From positions 100,201 through 164,200 of the forward strand of contig NZ_JAHKJW010000003.1 in the NCBI RefSeq assembly GCF_019710745.1: a stretch of 64,000 nt of DNA. The letters run 5' to 3'. Below, in pieces: positions 1 through 8,380 of this stretch. Within the stretch, counting starts at the first letter, position 1, and each line of letters begins with the position of its first letter. This stretch comes from Streptomyces beigongshangae. GTDB taxonomy: Bacteria; Actinomycetota; Actinomycetes; Streptomycetales; Streptomycetaceae. Made by a program: the position numbers and the translations under genes. A model generated the notes under the pieces. That model was not told the origin of the DNA and ran no database searches. It saw only the letters and a program-made list of their open reading frames with translations.

Positions 1-92
1 CGCGACCAGCCACACACAACCCGCACATCACAGCCGGGGCCGGGCCCCGCCCGGCCCATCCGCCGAGCCGGCGGCAGCCCAACTGCGGCCGT

Positions 93-1016
93 CTAACTGT
101 GGCCGTACTCCGCATCCGCCGAGGACTCGTCCACCGGCACCGACCCCGAGTCCGGCGACGGCCGGAGCGGGAAGGGATCCATCCGCGTCTCGTCGATCAC
201 CGGCGGCGCGGGCCGCGGCGGCGCCGGCATGACCGCCGCCTCCGAATGCCCCCCGCACCCGTAGGACAGTGAGACCACCCGCCCGTCCGCGGGCGAGAAC
301 TCGTTCGCGCACACCCCGAACGCCTGCCCGAGCGACCCTCCGATGGGGTTCAGGAACCCGCAGCTGACACACGTCGCGGGCGCCGCCTGCGCCATCGCGG
401 TCTTCGCCCCGTAGGACTCCTCCCACCGGTCGGCCGCGACATGCAGTCCGTACCGGGACAGGACCCGTGCCCGCCGCATGCCGAGCTCCTCCGCGACGGA
501 GGCGATCGATCCGCGCGTCGGCACGAGCGGCAGCGTGGCCGGGTTCCCCGCCACGACCTCGGCGTCCTCCGCCTCGGCCAGCTCGGCCATCTCCTCGGAC
601 AGCGGCGCGTTCGGAGCGAGCTCGTCCTCGCCGGAGTACCCGGGCTCCAGACGCAGGTCCTCCGCGTCCGTGGGCAGCAGGTCCCCGGGCCCCATGTCCC
701 CGGGCCGCAGGCGCTCGCTCCACGGCACCCACTCGGGCGCGAGCAGCGCGTCGGGACCGGGCAGCAGCACGGTCTCGTTGAGGGTGACGACCTTCGCCCG
801 CGAGGCGCGGGCCACGGTCACGGCCCACCGCCACCCGCGGTAGCCCATCTCCTTGCACTCGAAGAAGTGCGTGACGACGCGGTCCCCTTCGCTGACCATG
901 CCCGCGTGCTCCCCGACGACGCCGGGAGCGGCGGCCTCCTCGGCGGCCGCCCTGGCGAGGTCCACGGCCTCGGCACACAGCCGGTCGGGGGTTCGGCTTC
1001 GCGTTGTCGCGCTCAC
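93..1016 (-). CDS. DUF3027 family protein
   Basis: The 307-residue product matches what I recall of the actinobacterial DUF3027 family, whose function is unknown. Near the N-terminus it has the conserved stretch THFFECKEMGYRGWRW. A Cys-x2-Cys pair in CVSCGFLNP and a later lone Cys in YGCGGHS suggest a small metal site, which is inference. The frame stays open to about 1121, but I chose the GTG at 1016 because GGAGAG lies 11 nt upstream and the added upstream residues are low-complexity Arg-rich sequence. The gene is divergent from the MFS transporter, across a 613-bp repeat-rich region. There is no signal peptide or membrane segment. The family call is confident; no role can be given. Confidence 0.8.
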   Translation of the reverse strand: MSATTRSRTPDRLCAEAVDLARAAAEEAAAPGVVGEHAGMVSEGDRVVTHFFECKEMGYRGWRWAVTVARASRAKVVTLNETVLLPGPDALLAPEWVPWSERLRPGDMGPGDLLPTDAEDLRLEPGYSGEDELAPNAPLSEEMAELAEAEDAEVVAGNPATLPLVPTRGSIASVAEELGMRRARVLSRYGLHVAADRWEESYGAKTAMAQAAPATCVSCGFLNPIGGSLGQAFGVCANEFSPADGRVVSLSYGCGGHSEAAVMPAPPRPAPPVIDETRMDPFPLRPSPDSGSVPVDESSADAEYGHS

Positions 1017-1260
1017 AGGTATCGCTTCTCTCCTACGCCGTCTCACGAGTGCGCCATCCCTCGACGGGGGCGCGGACGGAGCGGACCGGAGGGCCGCGTC
1101 GACGTCCGTGCCCGATCGCACTCGGGCGCACCTACGTCATCCATTCTGCGGGATGACCGAGAGGCGCGCGGCCGAGAACAACCGCCGCGGGCGCGCTACG
1201 CACGCTACCGTCTCGTCGGCGCTGGGCCTACACCGGCGTTGCCTTCACCGCTTCGCGCCG

Positions 1261-1480
1261 TTTCCCGACCACTTGCCCCAGGCACCCTACGGACGATTCC
1301 CGGCCCCGTGTGCCAGGCGCCTTCCGGGCGTTTCCCGGCCGGACGCCCCAGGTGCCCTCCCGGCGATTCCCGGGGCGATTCCCGGCCGGGTACGCCGGAC
1401 GCCCCGGGCGTTTCCCGACCCGGTGCCCCAGGAACCTCCCCGGCGGTTTCTGGCCGGATCCACGGGGGCGTCGCCCGGCG
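1261..1480. repeat. Degenerate tandem repeat, about 35-bp period
   Basis: About six and a half copies of a roughly 35-bp unit lie between the divergent DUF3027 and MFS genes. Each unit opens with TTTCCCGACC or ATTCCCGGCC, has CCCCAGG or CCAGG near its middle and ends in CGGGCG. Units start at 1261, 1296, 1331, 1366 (a 12-bp stub), 1378, 1411 and 1447. The period is not a multiple of three and every frame lacks a plausible gene, so it is probably non-coding. Confidence 0.75.
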
Positions 1481-1536
1481 TCCCCGAGCCGTGCACCCCC
1501 TCCGGACGCGCCCGCCGCCGTACGCGTGAAGGCTGC

Positions 1537-1577
1537 TCGGAGGTCACTCGGAGGCCACTCGAAGATCACTCGGCCGC
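1537..1577 (+). repeat. Three 11-bp direct repeats upstream of MFS gene
   Basis: TCGGAGGTCAC, TCGGAGGCCAC and TCGAAGATCAC follow one another at 1537, 1548 and 1559. A diverged fourth half, TCGGCCGCTAT, runs into TATACG. The 11-bp spacing is one DNA turn and the block ends about 50 bp before the likely start of the MFS gene. It could therefore be a regulator-binding array, which is inference. Confidence 0.55.
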
Positions 1578-1629
1578 TATACGGGCGGTAAGCGCACTAG
1601 ATCCGCCGTTCTCGGGGCACTATTGCGGA

Positions 1630-3051
1630 GTGGCAGCCGCAAGGTCGCCCCAAAGCGCCACCGGAATCGGTGAGCCCGGGGCAGAGCGCAAGAACGGAAC
1701 GGGCCCGGTGCGCGGGGCCGTCCGTTCCGTCGGGCATGCCCTGCACCTGCCGTTCACCGGTACCGCCAGAGGCATCAGAAAAGCGACACACGCGCACGGC
1801 GCGGGCGAATCGGGCCTCGGCAAACTGATCGAACTGCACGGGGTGAACGGCGCCGGCGACATGATGATCACCGTGGCGCTCGCCTCCACGGTGTTCTTCT
1901 CGGTCCCGACGGACGAGGCCCGCGGCCGGGTGGCGCTCTACCTGGCGATCACCATGGCCCCGTTCACCCTCCTCGCCCCGATCATCGGCCCCCTCCTGGA
2001 CCGCCTCCCGCACGGCCGGCGCGCCGCGATGGCGGGCGCGTTCATGGCGCGCGCGTTCATGGCCCTGCTGCTGTCGGGCGCGGTCGTCACGGGCGGCATC
2101 GAGCTCTACCCGGCCGCCCTCGGCGTCCTGGTGGCCTCGAAGGCGTACGGCGTGGTCAGAAGCGCCGTGGTGCCCCGGCTGCTGCCCCCCGCCTTCTCCC
2201 TGGTGAAGGCGAACTCACGGGTCACCCTGGGCGGACTGCTGGCCACCGGCGTGGCGGCCCCGATCGGAGCGGGGCTCCAGGCCCTCGGCCCCCGCTATCC
2301 GCTCTACGGCGCCTTCGTGCTCTTCGTGGCGGGTACGTTCCTGTCGTTCTCGCTGCCCCACAAGGTCGACTCCGCGAAGGGCGAGGACAAGGCCCTGCTC
2401 GCCGCGGACGCGCAGCACCTGCACGGGCCGTACCGCAAGCAGCCCAGGCGCCCCGGCCTGCGCACGGTCGGCACGGCGGTCACCCACGCGCTCGCCGCGA
2501 ACGCCGCGCTGCGCTGCCTCTCCGGCTTCCTGATCTTCTTCCTCGCGTTCCTGCTGCGCGAGCACCCCCTCGCCGGCGCGAGCGCGGCGGTCTCGCTGGG
2601 CATCGTGGGCGTCTCGGCGGGCGTGGGCAACGCGCTGGGCACGGCGGTCGGAGCGGCGCTGAGATCCCGCGCGCCGGAGCTGATCATCGTCACGGTCGTG
2701 GCGGTGGTGCTGGGCGTGGCGATCACTGCGGCGGTGTTCTTCGGGGTGCTCCTGGTGGCGGTGCTCGCCGCGTTCGCCGGGTTCGCCCAGGCGCTGTCCA
2801 AGCTGTCCCTGGACGCGCTGATCCAGCGGGACGTGCCGGAGCTGGTGCGGACGTCGGCGTTCGCCCGCTCGGAGACGCTGCTGCAGATGGCCTGGGTGGT
2901 CGGCGGCGCGATCGGCATAGCCCTCCCGCTCTACGGCACGCTCGGCATGGCGGTCGCCTCGGCGATCATCGCGGCCGGCTGGCTCACCACCGTCCGCGGA
3001 CTGCTGAACGCGGCCCGGCACGGCGGACGGCCCCACGCCCACCTGGCCTGA
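1630..3051 (+). CDS. MFS family membrane transporter
   Basis: The roughly 473-residue protein has about 10-12 hydrophobic segments and an MFS-like loop, LLDRLPHGRRAAM, between segments 2 and 3. This marks it as a major facilitator superfamily member in the cytoplasmic membrane. The substrate cannot be read from sequence; drug or metabolite efflux is typical for this branch. The start is uncertain: GTG at 1630 gives a polar N-terminus of about 75 residues before the first membrane segment, GTG at 1708 is an alternative, and neither has a strong ribosome-binding site. A perfect hairpin follows the stop at 3054-3079. The gene is preceded by 11-bp and 35-bp repeat arrays. Confidence 0.8.
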   Translation: MAAARSPQSATGIGEPGAERKNGTGPVRGAVRSVGHALHLPFTGTARGIRKATHAHGAGESGLGKLIELHGVNGAGDMMITVALASTVFFSVPTDEARGRVALYLAITMAPFTLLAPIIGPLLDRLPHGRRAAMAGAFMARAFMALLLSGAVVTGGIELYPAALGVLVASKAYGVVRSAVVPRLLPPAFSLVKANSRVTLGGLLATGVAAPIGAGLQALGPRYPLYGAFVLFVAGTFLSFSLPHKVDSAKGEDKALLAADAQHLHGPYRKQPRRPGLRTVGTAVTHALAANAALRCLSGFLIFFLAFLLREHPLAGASAAVSLGIVGVSAGVGNALGTAVGAALRSRAPELIIVTVVAVVLGVAITAAVFFGVLLVAVLAAFAGFAQALSKLSLDALIQRDVPELVRTSAFARSETLLQMAWVVGGAIGIALPLYGTLGMAVASAIIAAGWLTTVRGLLNAARHGGRPHAHLA

Positions 3052-3053
3052 CC

Positions 3054-3079
3054 GGGCTACGCGGCACGCCGCGTAGCCC
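3054..3079 (+). terminator. Terminator hairpin after MFS gene
   Basis: GGGCTACGCGG and CCGCGTAGCCC form a perfect 11-bp stem around the loop CACG, starting 3 nt after the MFS stop. No U-tract follows, which is common for Streptomyces terminators. Confidence 0.7.
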
Positions 3080-3123
3080 ACCCGCATGGCCGGGCGGCCC
3101 AGGTCGCCCGATAGCCTGCGTCC

Positions 3124-3612
3124 ATGAGCTCCCAGCGTCCCCTCGCGCGCCGTCGCCGCGCCGTCGCCGCCGTCGGCGCCGTTTCCGCCGGACTTCTCGT
3201 CCTGTCCGCCTGTGACAAGCCGACGCCGATGGCCACCGTCACGGTCGGCAAGACCTCGGTCAGCACCGAGGCCGAGTGCTACGAGGACGGCAAGGACCTC
3301 GGCAAGGAGAAGGTGGCCGAGTGCGCCAAGAAGAAGACCTCCGACACGATCAGCGTCTCGCAGGGCGAGACACTGCGGATCGGCGTCGACCCCGAGGTCG
3401 CCGATGAGGGCTGGGCCCTGTGGCTGAACGGCCAGCAGGTCACCGACCCGTTCAAGAAGACGTACTACGCCTTCGAGGGCGTCGACCTCTTCGCCGCCCA
3501 GAACGGCCAGACCGCCCCCAAGACGATCAGCATCAGCGTCGTCAAGCAGAACAAGGCCGGTACGGAGTTCAAGGGCGTCTGGAACTTCAAGCTCGAGAAC
3601 GCGGACGCCTGA
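3124..3612 (+). CDS. DUF2771-like lipoprotein
   Basis: The 162-residue protein starts with a basic n-region, a hydrophobic stretch and the lipobox LSAC (Cys at residue 30), so it should be exported and lipid-anchored. The remainder is a small soluble domain that I associate with the actinobacterial DUF2771 family, of unknown function. A TAGCCT hexamer at 3112-3117 ends 6 nt before the ATG and there is no Shine-Dalgarno sequence, so the mRNA may be leaderless. It lies 28 bp before mqnB on the same strand. No partner is evident. Confidence 0.8.
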   Translation: MSSQRPLARRRRAVAAVGAVSAGLLVLSACDKPTPMATVTVGKTSVSTEAECYEDGKDLGKEKVAECAKKKTSDTISVSQGETLRIGVDPEVADEGWALWLNGQQVTDPFKKTYYAFEGVDLFAAQNGQTAPKTISISVVKQNKAGTEFKGVWNFKLENADA

Positions 3613-3640
3613 GCCGCATGATGTGCCGGACCCGCCGCTC

Positions 3641-4471
3641 ATGCGTGTCCTCGTAACCACCGCGGTCCCCGTCGAACGGGACGCGGTGGCGGCGGCTTTC
3701 GCGCCCGCCGTGACCGCGGTCACGGCGGGCGACGGGACACACGGCGAGTACTCGGTTCCGGGGGCGGCCCTGCGCAGGGTGACGCTCCCGGCGGACCGCT
3801 CCGCCCCTTCCGACGCGCTCGGTTCCGGTCCGCCGGTGTTCGATCTGCTCGCCGGCGGTGTGGGACCGGCGGCCGCCGCCGCGTCGACCGCCGCCGCGCT
3901 CACCGCGGCAGCGCTGACCGGGGAGCCGTACGGCGTGGTCGTCTCCGCCGGTATCGGCGGGGGGTTCCGGCCCGGGGCACCCGTCGGCTCGCTCGTCCTG
4001 GCCGACGAGATCACCGTCGCGGACCTCGGCGCCGAGACACCGGCCAGCGACGGGACGGCCGCCGCGGCCGGTACGGCCACCCCCGGCTTCGCGCCGGTCA
4101 CCGAACTGGGCTTCGGAACCGTCACCCACCGGCCGCCGGCATCACTCGTACGGGAGCTCGCGGCCGTCACCGGAGCGCGCACCGGCACCGTCCTGACCGT
4201 CAGCACCGTGACCGGGACCGCGGGGCGCGCCGCGGAACTGCGGCGACGCCACCCGCGTGCGCTCGCCGAGGCGATGGAGGGGTTCGGGGTCGCCGAGGCC
4301 GCCGCCGCACAGGGCGTACCCGTCCTGGAGATCCGTGCCGTGTCCAACCCCGTGGGCCCCCGGGACCGCGCCGCCTGGCGGATCGGCGACGCCCTCACGG
4401 CACTCACCGGGGCGTTCGGGAAGCTCGCGCCCGTACTGGAGAGTTGGAACCCACATGACCGCACACACTGA
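3641..4471 (+). CDS. mqnB: Futalosine hydrolase MqnB
   Basis: The 276-residue protein has the nucleoside-phosphorylase-like fold signatures of MqnB: RVLVTTAVPVERDAV at the start, the Gly-rich SAGIGGGF loop, and MEGFGVAEAA near the C-terminus, which resembles the nucleoside-binding motif. In the futalosine route to menaquinone it removes hypoxanthine from futalosine. ATG at 3641 is used; GTG at 3623 is possible and neither has a good ribosome-binding site. The 3' end overlaps mqnD by 17 bp, which supports an operon and translational coupling. Confidence 0.85.
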   Translation: MRVLVTTAVPVERDAVAAAFAPAVTAVTAGDGTHGEYSVPGAALRRVTLPADRSAPSDALGSGPPVFDLLAGGVGPAAAAASTAAALTAAALTGEPYGVVVSAGIGGGFRPGAPVGSLVLADEITVADLGAETPASDGTAAAAGTATPGFAPVTELGFGTVTHRPPASLVRELAAVTGARTGTVLTVSTVTGTAGRAAELRRRHPRALAEAMEGFGVAEAAAAQGVPVLEIRAVSNPVGPRDRAAWRIGDALTALTGAFGKLAPVLESWNPHDRTH

Positions 4472-5360
4472 ATCCCCGCGGACCGAGCCGCAGACCGAGC
4501 CGCAGACCGAGCCGCGGAACGGACCGCTGAAGATCGCGTACTCCCCCTGCCCGAACGACACCTTCGTCTTCGACGCGTGGGCCCACGGCCGCGTCCCGGG
4601 AGCACCCGGGCTGGACGTGACCTTCGCGGACATCGACATCACCAACGGCATGGCGGAACGCGGCGAGTTCGACGTCCTGAAGGTGTCGTACGCCGTCCTG
4701 CCGTACGTCCTGGACGAGTGGGCCCTGCTGCCCTGCGGGGGCGCGCTCGGGCGGGGCTGCGGGCCGCTGGTCCTCACCCGGGAGCCGGGCGTGGACCTCG
4801 CCGGCCGCACGGTCGCCGTGCCGAGCGAGAGGTCGACGGCGTACCTGCTGTTCCGCCTCTGGGCCGCGGACACGGTCCCGGGCGGGGTCGGTGAGATCGT
4901 GGTGATGCCGTTCCACGAGATCATGCCCGCCGTACGGGACGGCAGGGTGGACGCCGGACTGGTCATCCACGAGGCCCGCTTCACCTACCGGAACTACGGG
5001 CTGCACAAGCTCGCGGACATGGGCGAGCACTGGGAGCTGACCACCGGGCTGCCGATCCCGCTCGGCGCGATCATCGCCAAACGGTCGCTGGGCGAGGCCA
5101 CACTGCGGCTGCTCGCCGAGTCCGCGCGGGCGTCCGTACGGGCGGCGTGGGAGGACCCCGAGGCGTCACGCCCCTACGTGCTGGAGCACGCGCAGGAGAT
5201 GGACGCCTCGGTCGCGGACCAGCACATCGGGCTGTACGTCAACGAGTTCACGGCCGACCTCGGGGAGGACGGGTACGCGGCGGCCCGGGGACTGTTCACC
5301 CGGGCGGCGGCCGAAGGTCTCGTACCGGCTCTCGCCCCGGAGGCGCTGGCGTTCCCCTGA
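4455..5360 (+). CDS. mqnD: 1,4-dihydroxy-6-naphthoate synthase MqnD
   Basis: The 301-residue protein carries the MqnD signature SPCPNDTFVFDAWAHG and fits the periplasmic-binding-protein-like fold of MqnA/MqnD. It converts cyclic dehypoxanthine futalosine to 1,4-dihydroxy-6-naphthoate, downstream of MqnB in menaquinone biosynthesis. The N-terminus has a short TEPQ-TEPQ-TEP repeat before the conserved core starts at about residue 17. The start ATG lies inside the end of mqnB. Other mqn genes are not in this window. Confidence 0.9.
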   Translation: MTAHTESPRTEPQTEPQTEPRNGPLKIAYSPCPNDTFVFDAWAHGRVPGAPGLDVTFADIDITNGMAERGEFDVLKVSYAVLPYVLDEWALLPCGGALGRGCGPLVLTREPGVDLAGRTVAVPSERSTAYLLFRLWAADTVPGGVGEIVVMPFHEIMPAVRDGRVDAGLVIHEARFTYRNYGLHKLADMGEHWELTTGLPIPLGAIIAKRSLGEATLRLLAESARASVRAAWEDPEASRPYVLEHAQEMDASVADQHIGLYVNEFTADLGEDGYAAARGLFTRAAAEGLVPALAPEALAFP

Positions 5361-5519
5361 GCGGCCCTGGCCAGCTCCGACCAGCCCTGGCCAGCCCTGA
5401 CCGGGGGCCGGGCGGTACGGGCGGGTCCGGAACCGCACGCCGCGCGCGGTCGTCGCCCGGAGCCGGTACCCGCCCGGCGAGCACGGGCGCCGGCCGCGGG
5501 CCGCGGTCGGTCCGGAGTG

Positions 5520-5903
5520 TCAGACGTCCAGTTGGTCCGCCACCGCGCGCAGGAGGCCCGCGATTTTCTTGCCGGAGGTCTTGTCGGGATAGCGGCCCCT
5601 TTCGAGCATCGGCGTGATGTTTTCGAGGAGGGTCGTCAAATCCTGGACGATGGACGCGAGCTCGTCCGGTTTACGGCGCTGGGCGGCCGCGACGGAGGGC
5701 GTGGGGTCCAGGAGCGTCACCGAGAGTGCTTGGTCACCGCGCTGTCCGGCGACGACACCGAACTCCACACGCTGCCCCGGCTTGAGAACATCGACTCCGG
5801 CGGGCAGGACCGAGGAATGAACGAAGACGTCGCCGCCGTCGTCACGGGAGAGAAAGCCGAAGCCTTTCTCGCTGTTGAACCACTTGACCTTGCCGGTAGG
5901 CAC
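5520..5903 (-). CDS. Cold-shock domain protein with helical tail
   Basis: The 127-residue protein begins with a cold-shock domain (GKVKWFNSEKGFGFLS and DVFVHSSVL are the RNP-like motifs). A C-terminal region of about 55 residues follows (PDELASIVQDLTTLLENI...) that ordinary 67-residue CspA proteins lack. It probably binds single-stranded nucleic acid. GTG at 5903 is chosen because GAGGAC is well placed upstream and the domain starts at once. It converges on mqnD. The open frame continues far upstream only because the DNA is so GC-rich. Confidence 0.85.
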   Translation of the reverse strand: MPTGKVKWFNSEKGFGFLSRDDGGDVFVHSSVLPAGVDVLKPGQRVEFGVVAGQRGDQALSVTLLDPTPSVAAAQRRKPDELASIVQDLTTLLENITPMLERGRYPDKTSGKKIAGLLRAVADQLDV

Positions 5904-6089
5904 GTCTGTCCTCGTCCTCGTAATCGTCGGAAACTGCGTCGGAAAACTGCGGCTGGAACTTTTCGGAAAACTGGCCCCTACAGCACTGCAGCGGGTCGTC
6001 GGACCCGCCGGTACCAAGGCTAGTGGTCCGGCGGCTGCTGACAAGACGTCGCCGGACTGTTCCTCCGCGCAGGGAACTACCCTGGTCGA

Positions 6090-6338
6090 GTGCGTGACAA
6101 AACCCAACCGAATTCCGCCGTGGCCGGAGACGGACTGATCCGTGCCGGTGCCCTCGTGTTCTTCGTGGGAGCCGCGGCCACGCTGGTCACCGTGGCCCCG
6201 CTGCTCCTGGACACGACGCCCTTTCCCACGTACATGTTCGGTCTGAGCATGTTGATGGGCGTCGGATTCCTCATCGCGGGAGCGGGGGTGTTCCGGTCGA
6301 TCGCCAGTGGACGCCGGCAGGCACGCGGGGATTCCTGA
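6090..6338 (+). CDS. Small two-segment membrane protein
   Basis: The 82-residue protein has two hydrophobic segments (about residues 19-40 and 48-66) and a basic C-terminal tail. I do not recognise a family with a known role; it looks like a conserved Streptomyces membrane protein. The GTG start lies 6 nt after TACCCT at 6078-6083 with no Shine-Dalgarno sequence, which suggests a leaderless transcript. It is divergent from the cold-shock gene. Confidence 0.65.
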   Translation: MRDKTQPNSAVAGDGLIRAGALVFFVGAAATLVTVAPLLLDTTPFPTYMFGLSMLMGVGFLIAGAGVFRSIASGRRQARGDS

Positions 6339-6412
6339 CCCCGGGCACCCCGGACCCGCGCCTGCCTCTGCGTCCGGGCGTGCAGGCATCCAGGAATCCA
6401 GGCGTGCAGGTC

Positions 6413-7039
6413 CTAGACGGTGCCCGCCTTCCGGTGACCGGCCAGCCAGGCCGGGAACTCCAGCAGGTCCTTGAGCACCACGTCGGCACCGGCGGCGCGG
6501 AGTTCCTCCTCGTCGCACGGGCCGGTGGCCACGGCGACGGACAGGGCCCCCGCGGTGCGGGCGCCGCGTACGTCGCCGGTGTGGTCGCCGACGTACACGC
6601 CCGCGTCGTACTCGCGCAGGGCCTGCGCCTTGCCCTCGGCCCACAGGTCGCCGACGACCGCGTCGGCGTCGATGCCGAGATGACCGAGATGCAGCTTGGC
6701 GTTCGGCTCGTACTTGGCGGTGACGACGATCGCCCGGCCCCCGGCCGCGCGCACGGCGTCCACGGCCTCCCGCGCGCCCGCCATGGCGGGCGTCGCGGCG
6801 ATGGCGTAGGTGGGGTACATCTCCCGGTACAGGTCCGCCACGGCCTCGACCTCCTCGGCCGGGAACCAGTTCACCAGCTCGTCGGCGAGGGGCGGCCCGA
6901 GCCGGCCGACGGCCAGGTCGGCGTCGACGAAGACCCCCGTCCGGGCGGAGAGGGCCTGGTAGCAGGCCCGGATCCCGGGCCGGGAGTCGATGAGGGTCAT
7001 GTCGAGGTCGAACCCGACGGTCAGCGGACGAGAACTCAT
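6413..7039 (-). CDS. HAD-superfamily hydrolase
   Basis: The 208-residue protein has HAD motif I as FDLDMTLIDSRPG (nucleophile Asp at residue 11), motif II in VVTAKYEPN, a conserved Lys in AEGKAQAL, and motif IV in YVGDHTGDV. It is probably a phosphatase of the phosphoglycolate-phosphatase-like branch; the substrate is unknown. ATG at 7039 places motif I near the N-terminus as usual. It is followed on the same strand, upstream, by a membrane-protein gene 36 bp away. Confidence 0.8.
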   Translation of the reverse strand: MSSRPLTVGFDLDMTLIDSRPGIRACYQALSARTGVFVDADLAVGRLGPPLADELVNWFPAEEVEAVADLYREMYPTYAIAATPAMAGAREAVDAVRAAGGRAIVVTAKYEPNAKLHLGHLGIDADAVVGDLWAEGKAQALREYDAGVYVGDHTGDVRGARTAGALSVAVATGPCDEEELRAAGADVVLKDLLEFPAWLAGHRKAGTV

Positions 7040-7075
7040 ACGGCCCATTGTGCCCACCCGCGCCCGCACGTCCGC

Positions 7076-8239
7076 CTACCGCCGCCGCTGCGACCGCCAC
7101 ACCAGGTAGAGCGCGGAGGCGATCGCGGCCCCCCGGAGCACGACCGGCCACGTCTCGGCGACGGCGTCCCCCATCGCCCCCTGCGCGATCGGCTCCCCCC
7201 ACCGCCCCTCCGCACGCCCCCAGAGCCATGTGACGCCCCCCGCGGCGACCAGACCGGGCACCCAGAGAACGGCCCACTTGGACTCGTTGGGGCTGAGCCG
7301 CCGCGACAGGTAGGCGATGAGCCACCCGAGGCCCAGCAGGACGAGGTTGCCGACCACCGCACCGGCCACCAGCAGCCCCGCGGCGAGCAGCAGCAGGGGG
7401 TTGGACCACCCGCCCCCCACCGGCCGCAGCCGCGGCACGAAGCGGCGCCGCACCCGCCCGCCGGGTGCGGCCGAACCGGCCGCACCCGCCGAACCGGCCG
7501 CACCCGCCGGCTCGACGACCACCTCCACGGTTTTCGACGCCACCTCGCCGGGCCTGCCGGGATCGCCGGCAACGCCGGACTCATCCGCCTTGTCGAACTT
7601 GCCGGGCTGGTCGGATTTGTCGAGAGGCGGCGGTTTGAGCAGTTCCGGAATCTCCACGCCGCCGGTGAACCCCGGCACGCTGTCCGTCGCCCCGAACGGC
7701 CCGCTCTCCACCCGCCACCAGTCGGGCTGCACCCCGGAGCCCAGTTCCTCCGTGCTCGCGAGGTGCGGCGGGGAGGGCGTGGGCCCGACCGTCCCGGTGG
7801 TCTCCGGCTCCGCGGGCCGCTGTCTCGGCACCGCCCGGCGCAGGCGCCCGGACCGGCCGGGACCGGGCGACCGGCCGGGACCGGGCTCCGGAGCGCGCTG
7901 GGAGGGGACACTCCCCCGCTCGGGCGCCGCGCCCTTGCCGCCGCCGACGTCACCGGTACCGGTACCGGTACCGGTGTCGGCCCCTGTACCGGCACCGGCC
8001 CCGGCACCGGTGCCGTCGCCCGCCTCCGCGACCACCGACTCCGGTGTCCCGATGCGGTCGAGGATGCGGCGGACCGCCGCCGGGCTGTCGAGCGCCGCCT
8101 TGGCCCGCCGCCGGTCGATCTCGCTCCGCAGCTCCGACACGAGCCGCATGCGCGTCCCGGACGGCAGCTGTCTCTGCTGGGCCAGGTCGCCCACCCGGCT
8201 CAGATAGTCGAACACGAGCTGGTCGCTCTCGATCCCCAC
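7076..8239 (-). CDS. Membrane protein with N-terminal HAAS-like helical domain
   Basis: The 387-residue protein starts with about 70 residues of helical sequence (LVFDYLSRVGDL to RIGTPESVVAEA) resembling the HAAS/DUF1700-type domain of actinobacterial membrane proteins. A long low-complexity region rich in Gly, Thr, Pro and Ala follows, then about four hydrophobic segments in the last 140 residues. GTG at 8239 has GGAGGGG upstream. The low-complexity part is encoded by simple repeats such as CCGGTA at 7950-7975. The function is unknown. Confidence 0.7.
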   Translation of the reverse strand: MGIESDQLVFDYLSRVGDLAQQRQLPSGTRMRLVSELRSEIDRRRAKAALDSPAAVRRILDRIGTPESVVAEAGDGTGAGAGAGTGADTGTGTGTGDVGGGKGAAPERGSVPSQRAPEPGPGRSPGPGRSGRLRRAVPRQRPAEPETTGTVGPTPSPPHLASTEELGSGVQPDWWRVESGPFGATDSVPGFTGGVEIPELLKPPPLDKSDQPGKFDKADESGVAGDPGRPGEVASKTVEVVVEPAGAAGSAGAAGSAAPGGRVRRRFVPRLRPVGGGWSNPLLLLAAGLLVAGAVVGNLVLLGLGWLIAYLSRRLSPNESKWAVLWVPGLVAAGGVTWLWGRAEGRWGEPIAQGAMGDAVAETWPVVLRGAAIASALYLVWRSQRRR

Positions 8240-8380
8240 GAAGTCCCCTCCGGGGCTCCCTCGTTGCGTTTCCCCGCGTGAACGACGGTACCGCGCCCGC
8301 CGCCGGCGGCGGATCCCGGCACGGCGGTGGCGCACCGCTGCGGAACCGGCGGCGAAGGCCCACCCGCTACCGTTGAGCGG

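Noticed and set aside
2215..4605. Long minus-strand open frame over the MFS and mqn genes
   Set aside because: Arg/Ser/Ala-rich sequence without domains, opposite to well-supported genes.
5904..7409. Upstream extension of the cold-shock gene to about 629 residues
   Set aside because: The cold-shock domain starts right at GTG 5903 with a ribosome-binding site. The extension overlaps two other genes.
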